The notes under the pieces are model-generated. The model made no database searches, was not told the DNA's origin, and was given only the letters and a program-made list of their open reading frames with translations. From JAIXWP01 sp965247015 (lineage in GTDB: Bacteria > Bacteroidota > Bacteroidia > Flavobacteriales_D > Sanyastnellaceae), in contig CBDFGG010000003.1 in assembly GCA_965247015.1 (NCBI GenBank), positions 310,001 to 374,000 on the forward strand: DNA of 64,000 bases, given 5' to 3'. The first letter of the stretch is position 1, and each line of letters opens with the position of its first letter. Shown here one piece after another: positions 53,236 through 61,407 of this stretch. The translations under genes were made by a program, and so were the position numbers.

Positions 53236-53902
53236 CACCTGTATGTTCTTCATAATTTTTTAAAACATTTTGTAACCAATGTCCATTGGCGTGGCGTGTT
53301 TGCGGATATTGGTAACGGGTCTCATTGAGTGCGGCAAGAAACTCATCTAAAGAATTGAAAGGTTTAAATTTAGACCGTTCTGAGAACCAAATTCCAGGTC
53401 GGATGTTATAGATTACACTTTTCTTTTCCTGAACCTTCAGCGGATAAGTACTACTTGAGCAAGCTAATTCCCAAATCTTTTTAATCCAAACATCTTTTAT
53501 TGTCAATTCACTACCTTTCATTTGGTAAGCAAAAATCAGATAGTCGGAATTTAAACGATAAGCGGAGGTCAGTAAAGAGTTACAATAAGAATCGAAGTTG
53601 GCAAGGTCAAAGCCCGGGCCTCTGTCCCAATCAAAAGACTTTACTTCAAGAAGACCTAATTTTTTGTTGTGTTTGTCAAGATAAAAGTCAGGAAATACTT
53701 GAGAGTTGGGGTTTTCTTCAAACTCAACAGTTTCTTTCATCAACCACGCTTTTAACCATTCTTGCAAAAGGTTTCCAACTGTGTCTTTAGTTTCAATAGA
53801 AATTGTCAGGTCTTTGAGAGAAAAATTGATAATTCCTTTTTCTCCAATTATCTTGTATTCGTTTACCAATTTATTATGAAGCTCTTGTCCCGATAATTTC
53901 AT
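53216..53902 (-). CDS. Type II restriction endonuclease, NgoBV/NlaIV-like
   Basis: A 228-residue protein. The PD-(D/E)xK core is visible as FPDFYLDKHNKKLGLLEVKS near residue 69 (P-D ... E-V-K). Other blocks, VGNLLQEWLKAWLMKE near 38 and YRLNSDYLIFAYQM near 116, fit the family I know as NgoBV (target GGNNCC); that specificity is an inference. It is encoded convergently with the methyltransferase, with the two stops overlapping. The pair looks intact, so an active R-M system is likely. Confidence 0.72.
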   Translation of the reverse strand: MKLSGQELHNKLVNEYKIIGEKGIINFSLKDLTISIETKDTVGNLLQEWLKAWLMKETVEFEENPNSQVFPDFYLDKHNKKLGLLEVKSFDWDRGPGFDLANFDSYCNSLLTSAYRLNSDYLIFAYQMKGSELTIKDVWIKKIWELACSSSTYPLKVQEKKSVIYNIRPGIWFSERSKFKPFNSLDEFLAALNETRYQYPQTRHANGHWLQNVLKNYEEHTGVKLQVR

Positions 53903-53990
53903 TCTGTTAGTTGGTTAAATTTTGAGCAAAGGTATCAATTTTATTTCGAAATTCGGTTTTGGTACTCGGTTGTTGGATAATATGGTAGGT

Positions 53991-54123
53991 AACGTTATGG
54001 CGCTTGGCGAAGAAGCGAATTTCGTAGCACTAAACTGTTTATTAGTACTGCACTTGATACGAAGCACAAAGCTTCATTTAAGCACAAGCACTGAACCCGC
54101 TTTTTTGCCAAACGCCTGTTGTA
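53991..54123. repeat. attC-like imperfect inverted repeat, site A
   Basis: GGCGCTTGGCGAAGAAGCG at 53999-54017 is the imperfect reverse complement (16 of 19) of CGCTTTTTTGCCAAACGCC at 54099-54117. The pairing continues inward with TAGCAC and GTGCTT-like words, and small inner hairpins such as GAAGCACAAAGCTTC lie between. The outer arm CTGAACCCGC-N5-TGCCAAA-CGC is shared with site B at 59.1-59.2 kb. The form resembles an integron attC site, but no integrase is in the window. Recombination-site function is inferred. Confidence 0.5.
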
Positions 54124-54190
54124 CTAAACCTCCGGTAGCCCTTTGGCCTATTGCCACGAAAAAATACGCATCATTTTAAATCTATACAAG

Positions 54191-55477
54191 ATGCGTAAAA
54201 CAAAAATTCAATTTGCCGATGCTGGGAGCGCGGGAAATATTTTAAGAATGGCTCAGCAGGGCGTGGAGGGCTTTGCAGCGCTATACCGTCGCTTTGAGCG
54301 CAAGATGTGAGTCGCTGGTCGAAGCAGTTCCACCATCACCAATTATGGCCACCACATCGCCGCTACTATTACTAGCTGCCTCACGGCATCGCTCGGTGGG
54401 CATGTGGATCAATGTGTTTGTTGTAATCATATTCGCGTCAGCTATAATTCATGTCGCAATAGACACTGTCCCAAGTTTCAAACAAATGAACGTGATAAAT
54501 GGATTGCTGGGTGAGAGAAAGATATTCTTCCTGTAAAATACTTTCATGTGGTGTTTACACTTCCTCCGGAGCTCAACCTCTTGTGTGTAACGTATCCTAA
54601 GTTGATGTATGACGCCCTTTTTGAAGCGGCTTGGAGAACAATAGAAGTTTTCTCCAGCGATTCTAAACATTTAGGAGCGCAAACGGGAATCTTTGTTGTC
54701 CTTTATACATGGGGTCAAAACCTATCACTGCATCCACATCTTCATTGTGTGGTACCATTGGGAGGCTTTACACCCGAAGGAAGCTGGAAAAACGCTAGAA
54801 GTGACGGTGCGTTTCTATATCCTTTGAAAGCTATGAGCACGGTGTTTAGAGCAAAGTACATAGCATGCATCCGTGATCGGTTTGAGCGATTTCAAATCGT
54901 TGAGTTACAAGGAACGCTTCGCGATACTCTTTTTTCTAAGCCTTGGGTGGTATATGCCAAACGCCTGTTCGGCGGACCAGAGCAGGTGATTGAATATCTG
55001 GGTAGATATACTCACAAAATCGCCATCAGCAATCATCGATTGAAAGGAATCGAAGAAAAGCATGTCACTTTTTCCTACAAAGATTACAAGCAAAGCGGGA
55101 AGAAAAAGCTAATGATACTTGATAAAATGGCGTTCATCAGACGCTTCTGATTGCATATCTAACCTAAGCGCTTTGTTCGCATTCGACATTACAGCGCCCT
55201 TTCCAGCACAGCAAAACGAGGGATGTTTGAAAAAGAAAAACAAGCGCTGAAGGACCGAGTACGAAATCGAAAGAAAAAACAGATCACTGAAAGCAAAATC
55301 TACTACCCGAATGTTTGCTCGGTTTGTGAAAAAGAGAGTATGATTAGGATACTAGATTTCGATCACTGTGGGTTGCCTGCATCAATACTCCAAGCTCTCT
55401 CCAAACCTTCACGAAAAGCAAATGAAAACACCGATTCCATAAAAAAACGACTAGAGAGCGGTTTTGCGGAGCTTTGA
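54191..55477 (+). pseudogene. IS91-family (HUH/Y2-type) transposase, interrupted by four stop codons
   Basis: One continuous frame codes for the zinc-binding N-terminus (LGGHVDQCVCCNHIRV, then NSCRNRHCPKFQ near 54440-54480), the HVVFTLPPELN strand, the HUH motif LHPHLHCVVP near 54731, and the catalytic tyrosine region QVIEYLGRYTHKIAISNHR near 54985. It ends at 55477. In-frame stops sit at 54308 (TGA), 54512 (TGA), 55148 (TGA) and 55160 (TAA). No indels are needed, so decay by point mutation is recent. The part upstream of 54308 does not clearly match the family. Confidence 0.8.
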
Positions 55478-55589
55478 CATAACCGAAACTGATCTAATTA
55501 TCTCTCATCTTTCTTCTCGAGCGGATCGCTCAGAGAATAAGTTTTAAAATCGACATCTCCATAATAACATCACGGTTCAGTACAACACA

Positions 55590-55624
55590 GGCTTCATCGT
55601 TCGTCGTTCCGACGGGACGAAGCC
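55590..55624. repeat. Terminal hairpin of IS91 remnant copy 2
   Basis: GGCTTC at 55590-55595 pairs with GAAGCC at 55619-55624, with an inner CGTCG-TTC-CGACG stem, the same structure as in copy 1. It lies 8 nt before the shared end. Confidence 0.7.
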
Positions 55625-55655
55625 TTATCTGTTAGCGGCTCCTCTACATCTCCCG

Positions 55656-56417
55656 TTAAATTGCCCCGTCTTTAATTACTGTCAAATATTTTTTGTATAG
55701 CTCTATGAAAATACTGTCTATAAGCACCATGACTGAAAAGTAAAGAAAATAATTTTCGTATTTGTAGTCTTCATTTACTAATGCCCTAAGGGTCGGTAGA
55801 TTTTGCTGATATGATTGTGTGTTGTGTGCAATTCGGTTTCTATGTTGGTATAAATGATCTTCGTAAATTTTTTTCAAAGAACTACCACCTGCTACACCTG
55901 TAAATAAATTATTGTCGTCATTAGCAAAATATGTGTAAGTAATACTACTCCAAATGCTGTCAAACTCATTAAAACTTTTTTGTGCCCATATAGATAAGTT
56001 TGTTCCTGAAAATCCGTCCTTAATTGCCGAAGTAGTTTTTGTTAAAATACTTATCTTGTCAATGCCAGTAGAAACACTGAAACCTAAGTTTTGCTTTTTT
56101 ATCTGCTTAATCAAGTCCTTATAAATTGTTTGCTTATCTTTATAGCTTGAACATTCTCCAAGTGGATTTTTGGTAAAGTCGTATCTGTATTCGTAATCAT
56201 TAGTAGCCATTTCCCAACAAATACATTTCATTTTTTGTTCTTGAAATCCAGTCATTCTCAAGAATACAGATTGCATGACGTAGTCGCAAATTGGAAATGT
56301 TTCAATACCGCTACCAAGTCCTGCACTCGCGGACACAACATCTTTCAGAATGCTTGTAATTGGTGAGACAATAAAGTCTTTGTGAATGTTAAGACGCATA
56401 CTTTTGATAAATTTCAA
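55656..56417 (-). CDS. HEPN-domain (MAE_28990-like) protein, partner of DUF262
   Basis: A 253-residue mostly helical soluble protein. Near the C-terminus YQHRNRIAHNTQSY (~193) carries an R-x4-6-H motif, the RNase centre of HEPN domains. The N-terminal WEMATNDYEYRY and the ISILTKTTSAI region match the family often paired with DUF262 proteins. It could be the RNase effector of an anti-phage or toxin unit. A later ATG at 56399 (MRLNIHKD) is an equally good start; either start overlaps the DUF262 gene's end. Confidence 0.65.
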   Translation of the reverse strand: MKFIKSMRLNIHKDFIVSPITSILKDVVSASAGLGSGIETFPICDYVMQSVFLRMTGFQEQKMKCICWEMATNDYEYRYDFTKNPLGECSSYKDKQTIYKDLIKQIKKQNLGFSVSTGIDKISILTKTTSAIKDGFSGTNLSIWAQKSFNEFDSIWSSITYTYFANDDNNLFTGVAGGSSLKKIYEDHLYQHRNRIAHNTQSYQQNLPTLRALVNEDYKYENYFLYFSVMVLIDSIFIELYKKYLTVIKDGAI

Positions 56418-57561
56418 TTGATGAACTAATCCTTGACCTTAAATGCCCTAAATTACTTGGAGCTTTTGTATGCGAGGGGTCTGCTTTATACTCACTTATC
56501 TTGTCGTCAATCTCTTTTTTCAGGTCGTCCCTTCGGGCAATATCTATAGTCTTATTTTCAAAAACGACTGTGTATGTAAGTCCGAAAAAATACATATCCA
56601 AATCAATGATTGAGGGATATTCTTTTGGAATGTCAAGTGAATTTAATGTTTGTTCTAATCTTGAAAATCGGTCATCGTATTTTCTATCGGGAAATGTGTC
56701 TGAAAATTTCCCATACTTATCATCAAGGTCCGCAATAACGGAGTAAATATAGTCTTCGTAATACTTCTCCATTTGTTGTTTGTAGCTTCTTGCAACAGTG
56801 TTTGCAACACCATCTTTGTTGTATTGCGACAATAAGGATAAGCATCTAACGAAGTCGATTTTTGTTTCGTTGCTTATAACTTTTACAGAAAATATTTTGG
56901 CAAAGTCTGGAACAAAGAATTGAACCAAATCTTTATCTAAAAAGTATAATGAAGCCCGGCTTTCTTGAGGCAGTAAGATTTCGCCTTGTATGTTTATATT
57001 TCTAAAAACAGAGGAATAGTATTTCTGTTGCAACTTTTCATCTATAACTGAAGGCACTAAATACGAAAACCCTAAAAATGTATTTTCAAAAAATTTAGGA
57101 GGGATAACCAAATCTATTGCCTTATAGTTCCCGCCTGTAATTTTTGCAAGTATTTCTTCCTTGCTTTTCCCTTTTTGTGTTAAGAGATTAAATGTCCATT
57201 CAAAAACATTGTCAAGTTGTTCGTCAACTTCTTCTTCGTCATTATTTTCATCGGCAAATCTTTCAATTGCACTTTTGTATGTTGCTTCGTCAGGATACAA
57301 GCCAAGATAAGCTAACAAAATGCTCGTCAGTCGTTGCTGTCCGTCAAGTATTAAATTTTGGTTGCCATTACTCTTTTTAAATGCACCAATTGTAACAGGC
57401 GGAACAAATTGTTTGTTCTTAAATGTGTCAATTAGCGTTGCTACCTTTTTCTCATTCCAAACAAAATAGCGTTGATAGTCTGGTAGGACAATATTCTCTT
57501 TTAGAATTAAATTAATCCAGTGCTTGAGAGAATATTCTCCGTAATATACTCTATTGTCCAT
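56389..57561 (-). CDS. DUF262 (GmrS-like, ParB-fold) protein
   Basis: A 390-residue protein. Its N-terminal DUF262 domain has LPDYQRYFVWNEKKVATLID near residue 27 and the hallmark LILDGQQRLTSILLAY near 71. In GmrSD-type systems this fold is a nucleotide-dependent sensor that drives a fused DUF1524 nuclease. Here the C-terminal half (about 180-390) has no H-x-x-P/HNH-type motif visible, so the nuclease role is probably taken by the downstream HEPN protein. It starts at ATG 57561. Low GC compared with the core. It is the first gene of a two-gene operon. Confidence 0.85.
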   Translation of the reverse strand: MDNRVYYGEYSLKHWINLILKENIVLPDYQRYFVWNEKKVATLIDTFKNKQFVPPVTIGAFKKSNGNQNLILDGQQRLTSILLAYLGLYPDEATYKSAIERFADENNDEEEVDEQLDNVFEWTFNLLTQKGKSKEEILAKITGGNYKAIDLVIPPKFFENTFLGFSYLVPSVIDEKLQQKYYSSVFRNINIQGEILLPQESRASLYFLDKDLVQFFVPDFAKIFSVKVISNETKIDFVRCLSLLSQYNKDGVANTVARSYKQQMEKYYEDYIYSVIADLDDKYGKFSDTFPDRKYDDRFSRLEQTLNSLDIPKEYPSIIDLDMYFFGLTYTVVFENKTIDIARRDDLKKEIDDKISEYKADPSHTKAPSNLGHLRSRISSSIEIYQKYAS

Positions 57562-57684
57562 TGTCAAAAAGTTGTTTTAATAAGTCTTTTCTGTTGAGTT
57601 GTCATTCTCTTGTCTGTCGGTTCTTTGCACTTCCTTAAATGTTTGCACTGTCGTCAAAGAGTTGCCGCTAACTACCACATTTCC

Positions 57685-57984
57685 GCACCAAGATTCGGAT
57701 ATCCACCAAAAAATACTTCATAACCTCACCCGACCATAGCAACAGCTCAGGACACTCCAGAAATAACAAACGCTCAAGCTTCTCGAAAAACTTCATCAAA
57801 AACGAAATGTTCCTCCAAGTAAAAACATTCATCACTTGCTAAAAGGCGAAAAAATAATAGGAAATGAAGAAGGAATTAAAATATAGGGATAGTGAGTAGT
57901 AGTTGTGTTGTGTGGTTAAAGGTTATTTAAATTATTCAAGTTTGCATTACGAATGTAGAAAAATAATTCGAAATTCAAAATTCG
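57685..57984. repeat. Diverged ~300-bp direct repeat, copy 1
   Basis: This stretch aligns along its full length with 61106-61407 in the same orientation. It starts at GCACCAAG and ends in TTCGAAATTC words. The last ~100 bp, with GTGAGTAGTAGTTGTGT and TTCAAGTTTGC, is the most conserved. On the minus strand it holds a 54-codon open frame (57668-57832), but the copy-2 counterpart has several stops. Both copies lie just downstream of a minus-strand core-like gene (panE here). Confidence 0.7.
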
Positions 57985-58090
57985 TTATTAAAAAAAGCCC
58001 ATGGCTTGTGGAGGGAAGCGATTCTCGAATCTCGAATTGCTGGTGAAGAAGGGCGCTATGTTGGTTGAAATAAATTCATGCTCTATTAGT
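57985..58090. other. Short tail gap after the direct repeat
   Basis: Contains fold-back words such as GATTCTCGAATCTCGAATT. It resembles the tail of the other direct repeat near 61450-61475. No gene seen. Confidence 0.4.
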
Positions 58091-59017
58091 TCAACGTTTC
58101 AGGAGCGCGGAGTGGGCTTGATAATAGTTTGGGAGAGGGAGGTTTAATTTGGCTGCTTCTAGGAGGAGGTAGGCGGTTAGTGATGCGAGTTCTGTGGATG
58201 GTTTCTTTGCTTGAAATTCGGCGTGCATGGAGGTGGTGGTGTCGTAGGGGAGGCTATGATATTTCTTCAATGTTGTTTCAACGATATCGTCAGGAAATAA
58301 AATCTGTTTTGCCGCGGCCAATTGTTTTACTTCATGGATCAAGGCGATAATTATTTCTACTTTTTGCTCATCTTCGAGCAACTTACCGATGCACTGGTCA
58401 AAATAGGATGTGGCGGTTGCAATGGGTGAAAGGAAAATAAACTTTTCCCAAATTACATTTGAAATAGATGCAGATAAACGCGCGTCAATGTCCGCTTTTT
58501 TAAACAGTCCTTCCAAATGAACTAAGCGCGCATCATCCGCAATCTCGCCACCAAAAAAAATCGTTTCAATATTACCGGTGTTCTCGATCACCCCCGGTTG
58601 TGTAAGCCGAGACACAATATAAGCACACCCTTGCAACACGATAGTATTAGGAAGAATAGATTTAATCCGCTCAGTGCTATCCACACCATTGAGCAACGGT
58701 AGAATTATAGTATGCTCGTTGATACAAGGTTTTAATTGCTCAATGGTCGCCTCCAGATCATAGCTTTTTGTACAAATTACAATAACCTCCGCCACTCCCA
58801 ATTCTTCCGCCCTATCAGAAACCACAGAAGGACGCGCCACAAATTCTCTTCCCCCTTTTATCACCAGCAATCCATTTGCCTTCATTGCTTCCAAATGCGC
58901 CCCCCGCGCCAAAAAGCAAACACTCACATCTTCATCCTCCTCAAAACATTTCGCCAACATCCCCCCAAAATACCCTCCCACTCCACCAATTCCCGCGATG
59001 ATTATTTTAGTTTTCAT
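58091..59017 (-). CDS. panE: 2-dehydropantoate 2-reductase (ketopantoate reductase)
   Basis: A 308-residue NADPH-dependent reductase, the step that makes pantoate for coenzyme A. The N-terminal KIIIAGIGGVGGYFGGMLAK is the nucleotide-binding loop. The catalytic lysine is in NVIWEKFIFLSPIATATSYF near 205; the usual N-x-x-x-N is in part changed there (KFIFLSPIA). TSMHAEFQAKKPSTELASL near 265 is the family's C-terminal motif (usually S-M-x-x-D). The base composition is core-like, unlike its neighbours, so it may be a host gene between two imported segments. Confidence 0.82.
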   Translation of the reverse strand: MKTKIIIAGIGGVGGYFGGMLAKCFEEDEDVSVCFLARGAHLEAMKANGLLVIKGGREFVARPSVVSDRAEELGVAEVIVICTKSYDLEATIEQLKPCINEHTIILPLLNGVDSTERIKSILPNTIVLQGCAYIVSRLTQPGVIENTGNIETIFFGGEIADDARLVHLEGLFKKADIDARLSASISNVIWEKFIFLSPIATATSYFDQCIGKLLEDEQKVEIIIALIHEVKQLAAAKQILFPDDIVETTLKKYHSLPYDTTTSMHAEFQAKKPSTELASLTAYLLLEAAKLNLPLPNYYQAHSALLKR

Positions 59018-59084
59018 GTTGAGGGGATTGAAGCTTGTTTACATTCAAATTATTGACACTCTCAATTAAAATGAGCGATCACGG

Positions 59085-59205
59085 CTTAGGGCATTGCGTT
59101 CGGGCGGATTTTCAACACAAATATTGATTAGAAAAACAGAACTTGAACCTTGCTCGAAACACTTAGAGAGTGCTGAACCCGCCATTATGCCAAAACGCTT
59201 TCGCA
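59085..59205. repeat. attC-like imperfect inverted repeat, site B
   Basis: The left arm TTGCGTTCGGGCGGATTTTC near 59095 pairs imperfectly with the right arm CTGAACCCGCCATTATGCC and AAAACGC near 59170-59195. The right arm has the same core, CTGAACCCGC-N5-TGCCAAA, as site A. It sits directly downstream of the DGQHR gene's stop, where a cassette's attC site would be. No integrase is seen. Confidence 0.5.
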
Positions 59206-59217
59206 CTTATTTTTTTA

Positions 59218-60456
59218 TTAAATTTTATACTTTTTTCGTAGTTCACGATATAATCTAACCTGGAAACCTTCAGATCCACCTTTACCAAACTCACCATCCT
59301 TTGAAAATAAGTCTATTGATTCCTTATCAGAAATTAAAACAAATATACTTTTTAGTTTTTGCCTCATTTCATTTTCTGTTTTTAGATCTCTTACAATCGG
59401 GTAAATATCTCGTATTAGCCTTAAGTAAGCACCCATTCCTGTTGTTTTACATAGAATGAATTTGTAGCTGAAGGCAGAATAAACTTCTTTATTATCTCGA
59501 TTTTCTTTTTTAGGCCAACAACTATTATAAGCAGATCTAATTTCCTCAAAATAAATAATTAAAAATTTAGGGATTACCAAAAACCTCTCGCCTTCCATTA
59601 AATAGTTATTGTATAAATTTCGCCAAACTTCATCATTTCTAAAGTGTACTAGTAGCTTTTCAACAAAAAAAGCCTGAGAAAATAAACCATAACCTTTCCC
59701 TAGAAGTTTAATCATTCCTTCTAACGGTGAGTTTTCATTATTTTGCATGTGAAGAGCGAGGAAATGAGCTAATTGTATTTCATTTTTTTCTTTAGCAGCT
59801 GAACCAAAGATGTCATAATAAAGCGATTTATTAACTGGTTTCTGGTTAAAGTTAACATTAGCAAATACTTCTGCAACTTGAAAAGGATCATAACCAAGAA
59901 GGATAGTAGCTATAAATTGAAACTGTAAAATTTTCTCCTTCTTTTTTTCGTCTTTAGATTCATCATAGAACATTTTTAGTCCTGCAAATCGATGTTGGCC
60001 ATCTACTATTAAACAGATCCTTTTTGATTTCGGAATATATATAGATGTAATGTTGTCATTTTCAATTGCAAAACAACTACTTAGACCGTCATAATAGCTT
60101 GATTCAATTTGCTCCTCTGTTAAAGTATCAGCATTATCCTCATTTAGGTCCAATGAGAGAATTACAGAAGATGGGTATATAATTCCTTCATTTTGCTTTT
60201 CAAATTCATCTTGTAAGTAATTAGATATATCATTCAATTTACTTCGATTTAAATGCCTTTGAAATTCTTCCTCATCTTCAATTATACTTGACTTCGTTAG
60301 TTTTTCTCCAAAGGGATCAAAAGTGCTCTCCTTTCGTTCAGTCAGCCTCTTAATCTGTACAAGTTCATTAAATGTTATCCGACCTGTATAAACGGCCCCA
60401 GACTTACTATTGAGTTGAAGAACTTGAAGTGCTGATATTTTTATAAAGTTTTTCAT
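59218..60456 (-). CDS. DGQHR-domain (DndB-like) protein
   Basis: A 412-residue protein. The N-terminal GAVYTGRITFNELVQIKRLT and the hallmark ICLIVDGQHRFAGLKMFYDE near residue 148 define the DGQHR family, whose best-known member DndB controls DNA phosphorothioation. ATILLGYDPFQVAEVFANVN near 182 and NFNQKPVNKSLYYDIFG near 202 are also typical. No dndACDE genes are present, so this is a stand-alone relative of unknown function. It starts within the stop of the upstream membrane protein (TAATG), so translation is coupled. Confidence 0.8.
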   Translation of the reverse strand: MKNFIKISALQVLQLNSKSGAVYTGRITFNELVQIKRLTERKESTFDPFGEKLTKSSIIEDEEEFQRHLNRSKLNDISNYLQDEFEKQNEGIIYPSSVILSLDLNEDNADTLTEEQIESSYYDGLSSCFAIENDNITSIYIPKSKRICLIVDGQHRFAGLKMFYDESKDEKKKEKILQFQFIATILLGYDPFQVAEVFANVNFNQKPVNKSLYYDIFGSAAKEKNEIQLAHFLALHMQNNENSPLEGMIKLLGKGYGLFSQAFFVEKLLVHFRNDEVWRNLYNNYLMEGERFLVIPKFLIIYFEEIRSAYNSCWPKKENRDNKEVYSAFSYKFILCKTTGMGAYLRLIRDIYPIVRDLKTENEMRQKLKSIFVLISDKESIDLFSKDGEFGKGGSEGFQVRLYRELRKKYKI

Positions 60457-61064
60457 TATTTTTTAGCTTCAAATGGATTTGAGGTAGATTTTGGAGTTTT
60501 AACTTCCGTATATAGGGTAGGTTTTTCTTTCCCCCTTTTAACAGAAAAAGCCTCTGAAGCATCATTTGCGAATCGCTCAAGATTATTATTAGCCTCCTTC
60601 AGTTCATTTATTTCTTTATTATATCTCAATCTTGTAATTTCTTCGGTTTTTTGATCTATTCTTTTTTCAATAGTCTCCTGTTCTTCCCTGAATTGTTCCT
60701 TAAAGGTGCTATGCATTGACTTAAATTCATTCCATCCTAAATAAGCTCCAGCAGCCAAGACGACTACAACAATAAGTGAAACTATTGCAACCACTACCTC
60801 CAGAAATGATAATGACGAATCATAATGAGAATTTTTTTGATCAAGTAATTTCTCATAGAGGTTATTATACTCTGACCTCAAAATAGTTTCATTAATAGTG
60901 TCGTTTTGAATTATGTAATCATTTTTTACATAAACTGTGTCAATAATCTTAATGGTTTTTGTTTCTCGTAGAGTGTCGTATGAAATGATCTTAATTGGAT
61001 TAATTTGTGCATTCGCTGTCACGATAGTAACAAAAGTTAAAATGAGATATAGTGTTTTTTTCAT
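60456..61064 (-). CDS. Exported/membrane coiled-coil protein upstream of DGQHR
   Basis: A 202-residue protein. It has an N-terminal signal peptide (MKKTLYLILTFVTIVTANAQ), a short periplasmic stretch, one strong transmembrane helix near 87-110 (FLEVVVAIVSLIVVVVLAAG), and a long charged coiled coil (about 115-170, rich in E, K, R). It ends in a basic disordered tail. The topology suggests a cytoplasmic coiled coil anchored in the inner membrane. No family is recognised. Its TAATG link to the DGQHR gene suggests they act together, perhaps as membrane sensor and cytosolic partner. Confidence 0.65.
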   Translation of the reverse strand: MKKTLYLILTFVTIVTANAQINPIKIISYDTLRETKTIKIIDTVYVKNDYIIQNDTINETILRSEYNNLYEKLLDQKNSHYDSSLSFLEVVVAIVSLIVVVVLAAGAYLGWNEFKSMHSTFKEQFREEQETIEKRIDQKTEEITRLRYNKEINELKEANNNLERFANDASEAFSVKRGKEKPTLYTEVKTPKSTSNPFEAKK

Positions 61065-61105
61065 TCTGGTCGATCTATAAAATTATACCTAACCCCATCA
61101 CTTCA

Positions 61106-61407
61106 GCACCAAGGTGCGGTTACCCACTCTCTAGTTCTTCATAACCGCACCTGCTCATAATAACACCTCAGCACATTACAGAAATTAGAAACGCTCAAGC
61201 TATTCAAGACACTTCATCGAAAATGAAATGCTCTTCCAAAACAAAGTGCTCATCACTTATGAAAAAGCGAAACGATTAATGGTATATCAAAGAGGAAATA
61301 AAACGTAGGGACTGTGAGTAGTAGTTGTGTAGTGTGGTTAAGGGTTATTTAAATAATTCAAGTTTGCTTTACGAATATAGAAAAATAATTCGAAATTCGA
61401 AATTCAA
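61106..61407. repeat. Diverged ~300-bp direct repeat, copy 2
   Basis: Homologous in the same orientation to 57685-57984. It includes the conserved words AACGCTCAAGC, TTCATCACTT/CTCATCACTT, GTGAGTAGTAGTTGTGT and GGTTATTTAAAT, and ends in ATTCGAAATTCGAAATTC. Minus-strand frames here are broken by several stops. Both copies lie downstream of minus-strand genes and enclose panE and the DGQHR pair. Confidence 0.7.

Larger units (their letters stand above)
54191..55632 (+). mobile_element. IS91-family element remnant, copy 2
   Basis: This copy carries a near-full-length transposase frame broken by stops (next entry), the 519-bp region shared with copy 1 (55114-55632), and the same terminal hairpin and end CCTTATCTGT. 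The left boundary is unclear; I place it at the first in-frame ATG (54191), but the oriIS end could lie nearer 54130. It lies directly right of attC-like site A. Confidence 0.7.
55631..57672. repeat. Cassette bounded by a 9-bp inverted repeat (GTTAGCGGC / GCCGCTAAC)
   Basis: GTTAGCGGC at 55631-55639 and its exact reverse complement at 57664-57672 lie just outside the DUF262-HEPN gene pair. The left copy starts 2 nt inside the IS91 end. The arms could mark the borders of a mobile cassette. Nine bases is short enough for chance, so this is only suggestive. Confidence 0.35.

Noticed and set aside
53922..54179. 85-codon plus-strand frame across site A
   Set aside because: It runs through the attC-like structure, has no recognisable domain and no ribosome binding site; it is better explained as non-coding.
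54273..54536. 87-codon frame with a hydrophobic end
   Set aside because: It is in a different frame from the clear IS91 zinc-binding region on the same DNA, and so is a shadow.
57668..57832. 54-codon minus-strand frame starting MNVFTWRNISFLMKFFEK
   Set aside because: It lies within the direct repeat, has no family match, and the equivalent frame in the other copy has several stops, so I do not call it a gene.
53991..59205. A true integron cassette array
   Set aside because: Only two attC-like sites, cores that do not match GTTRRRY, and no integrase in the window; kept as a hypothesis for the repeats only.
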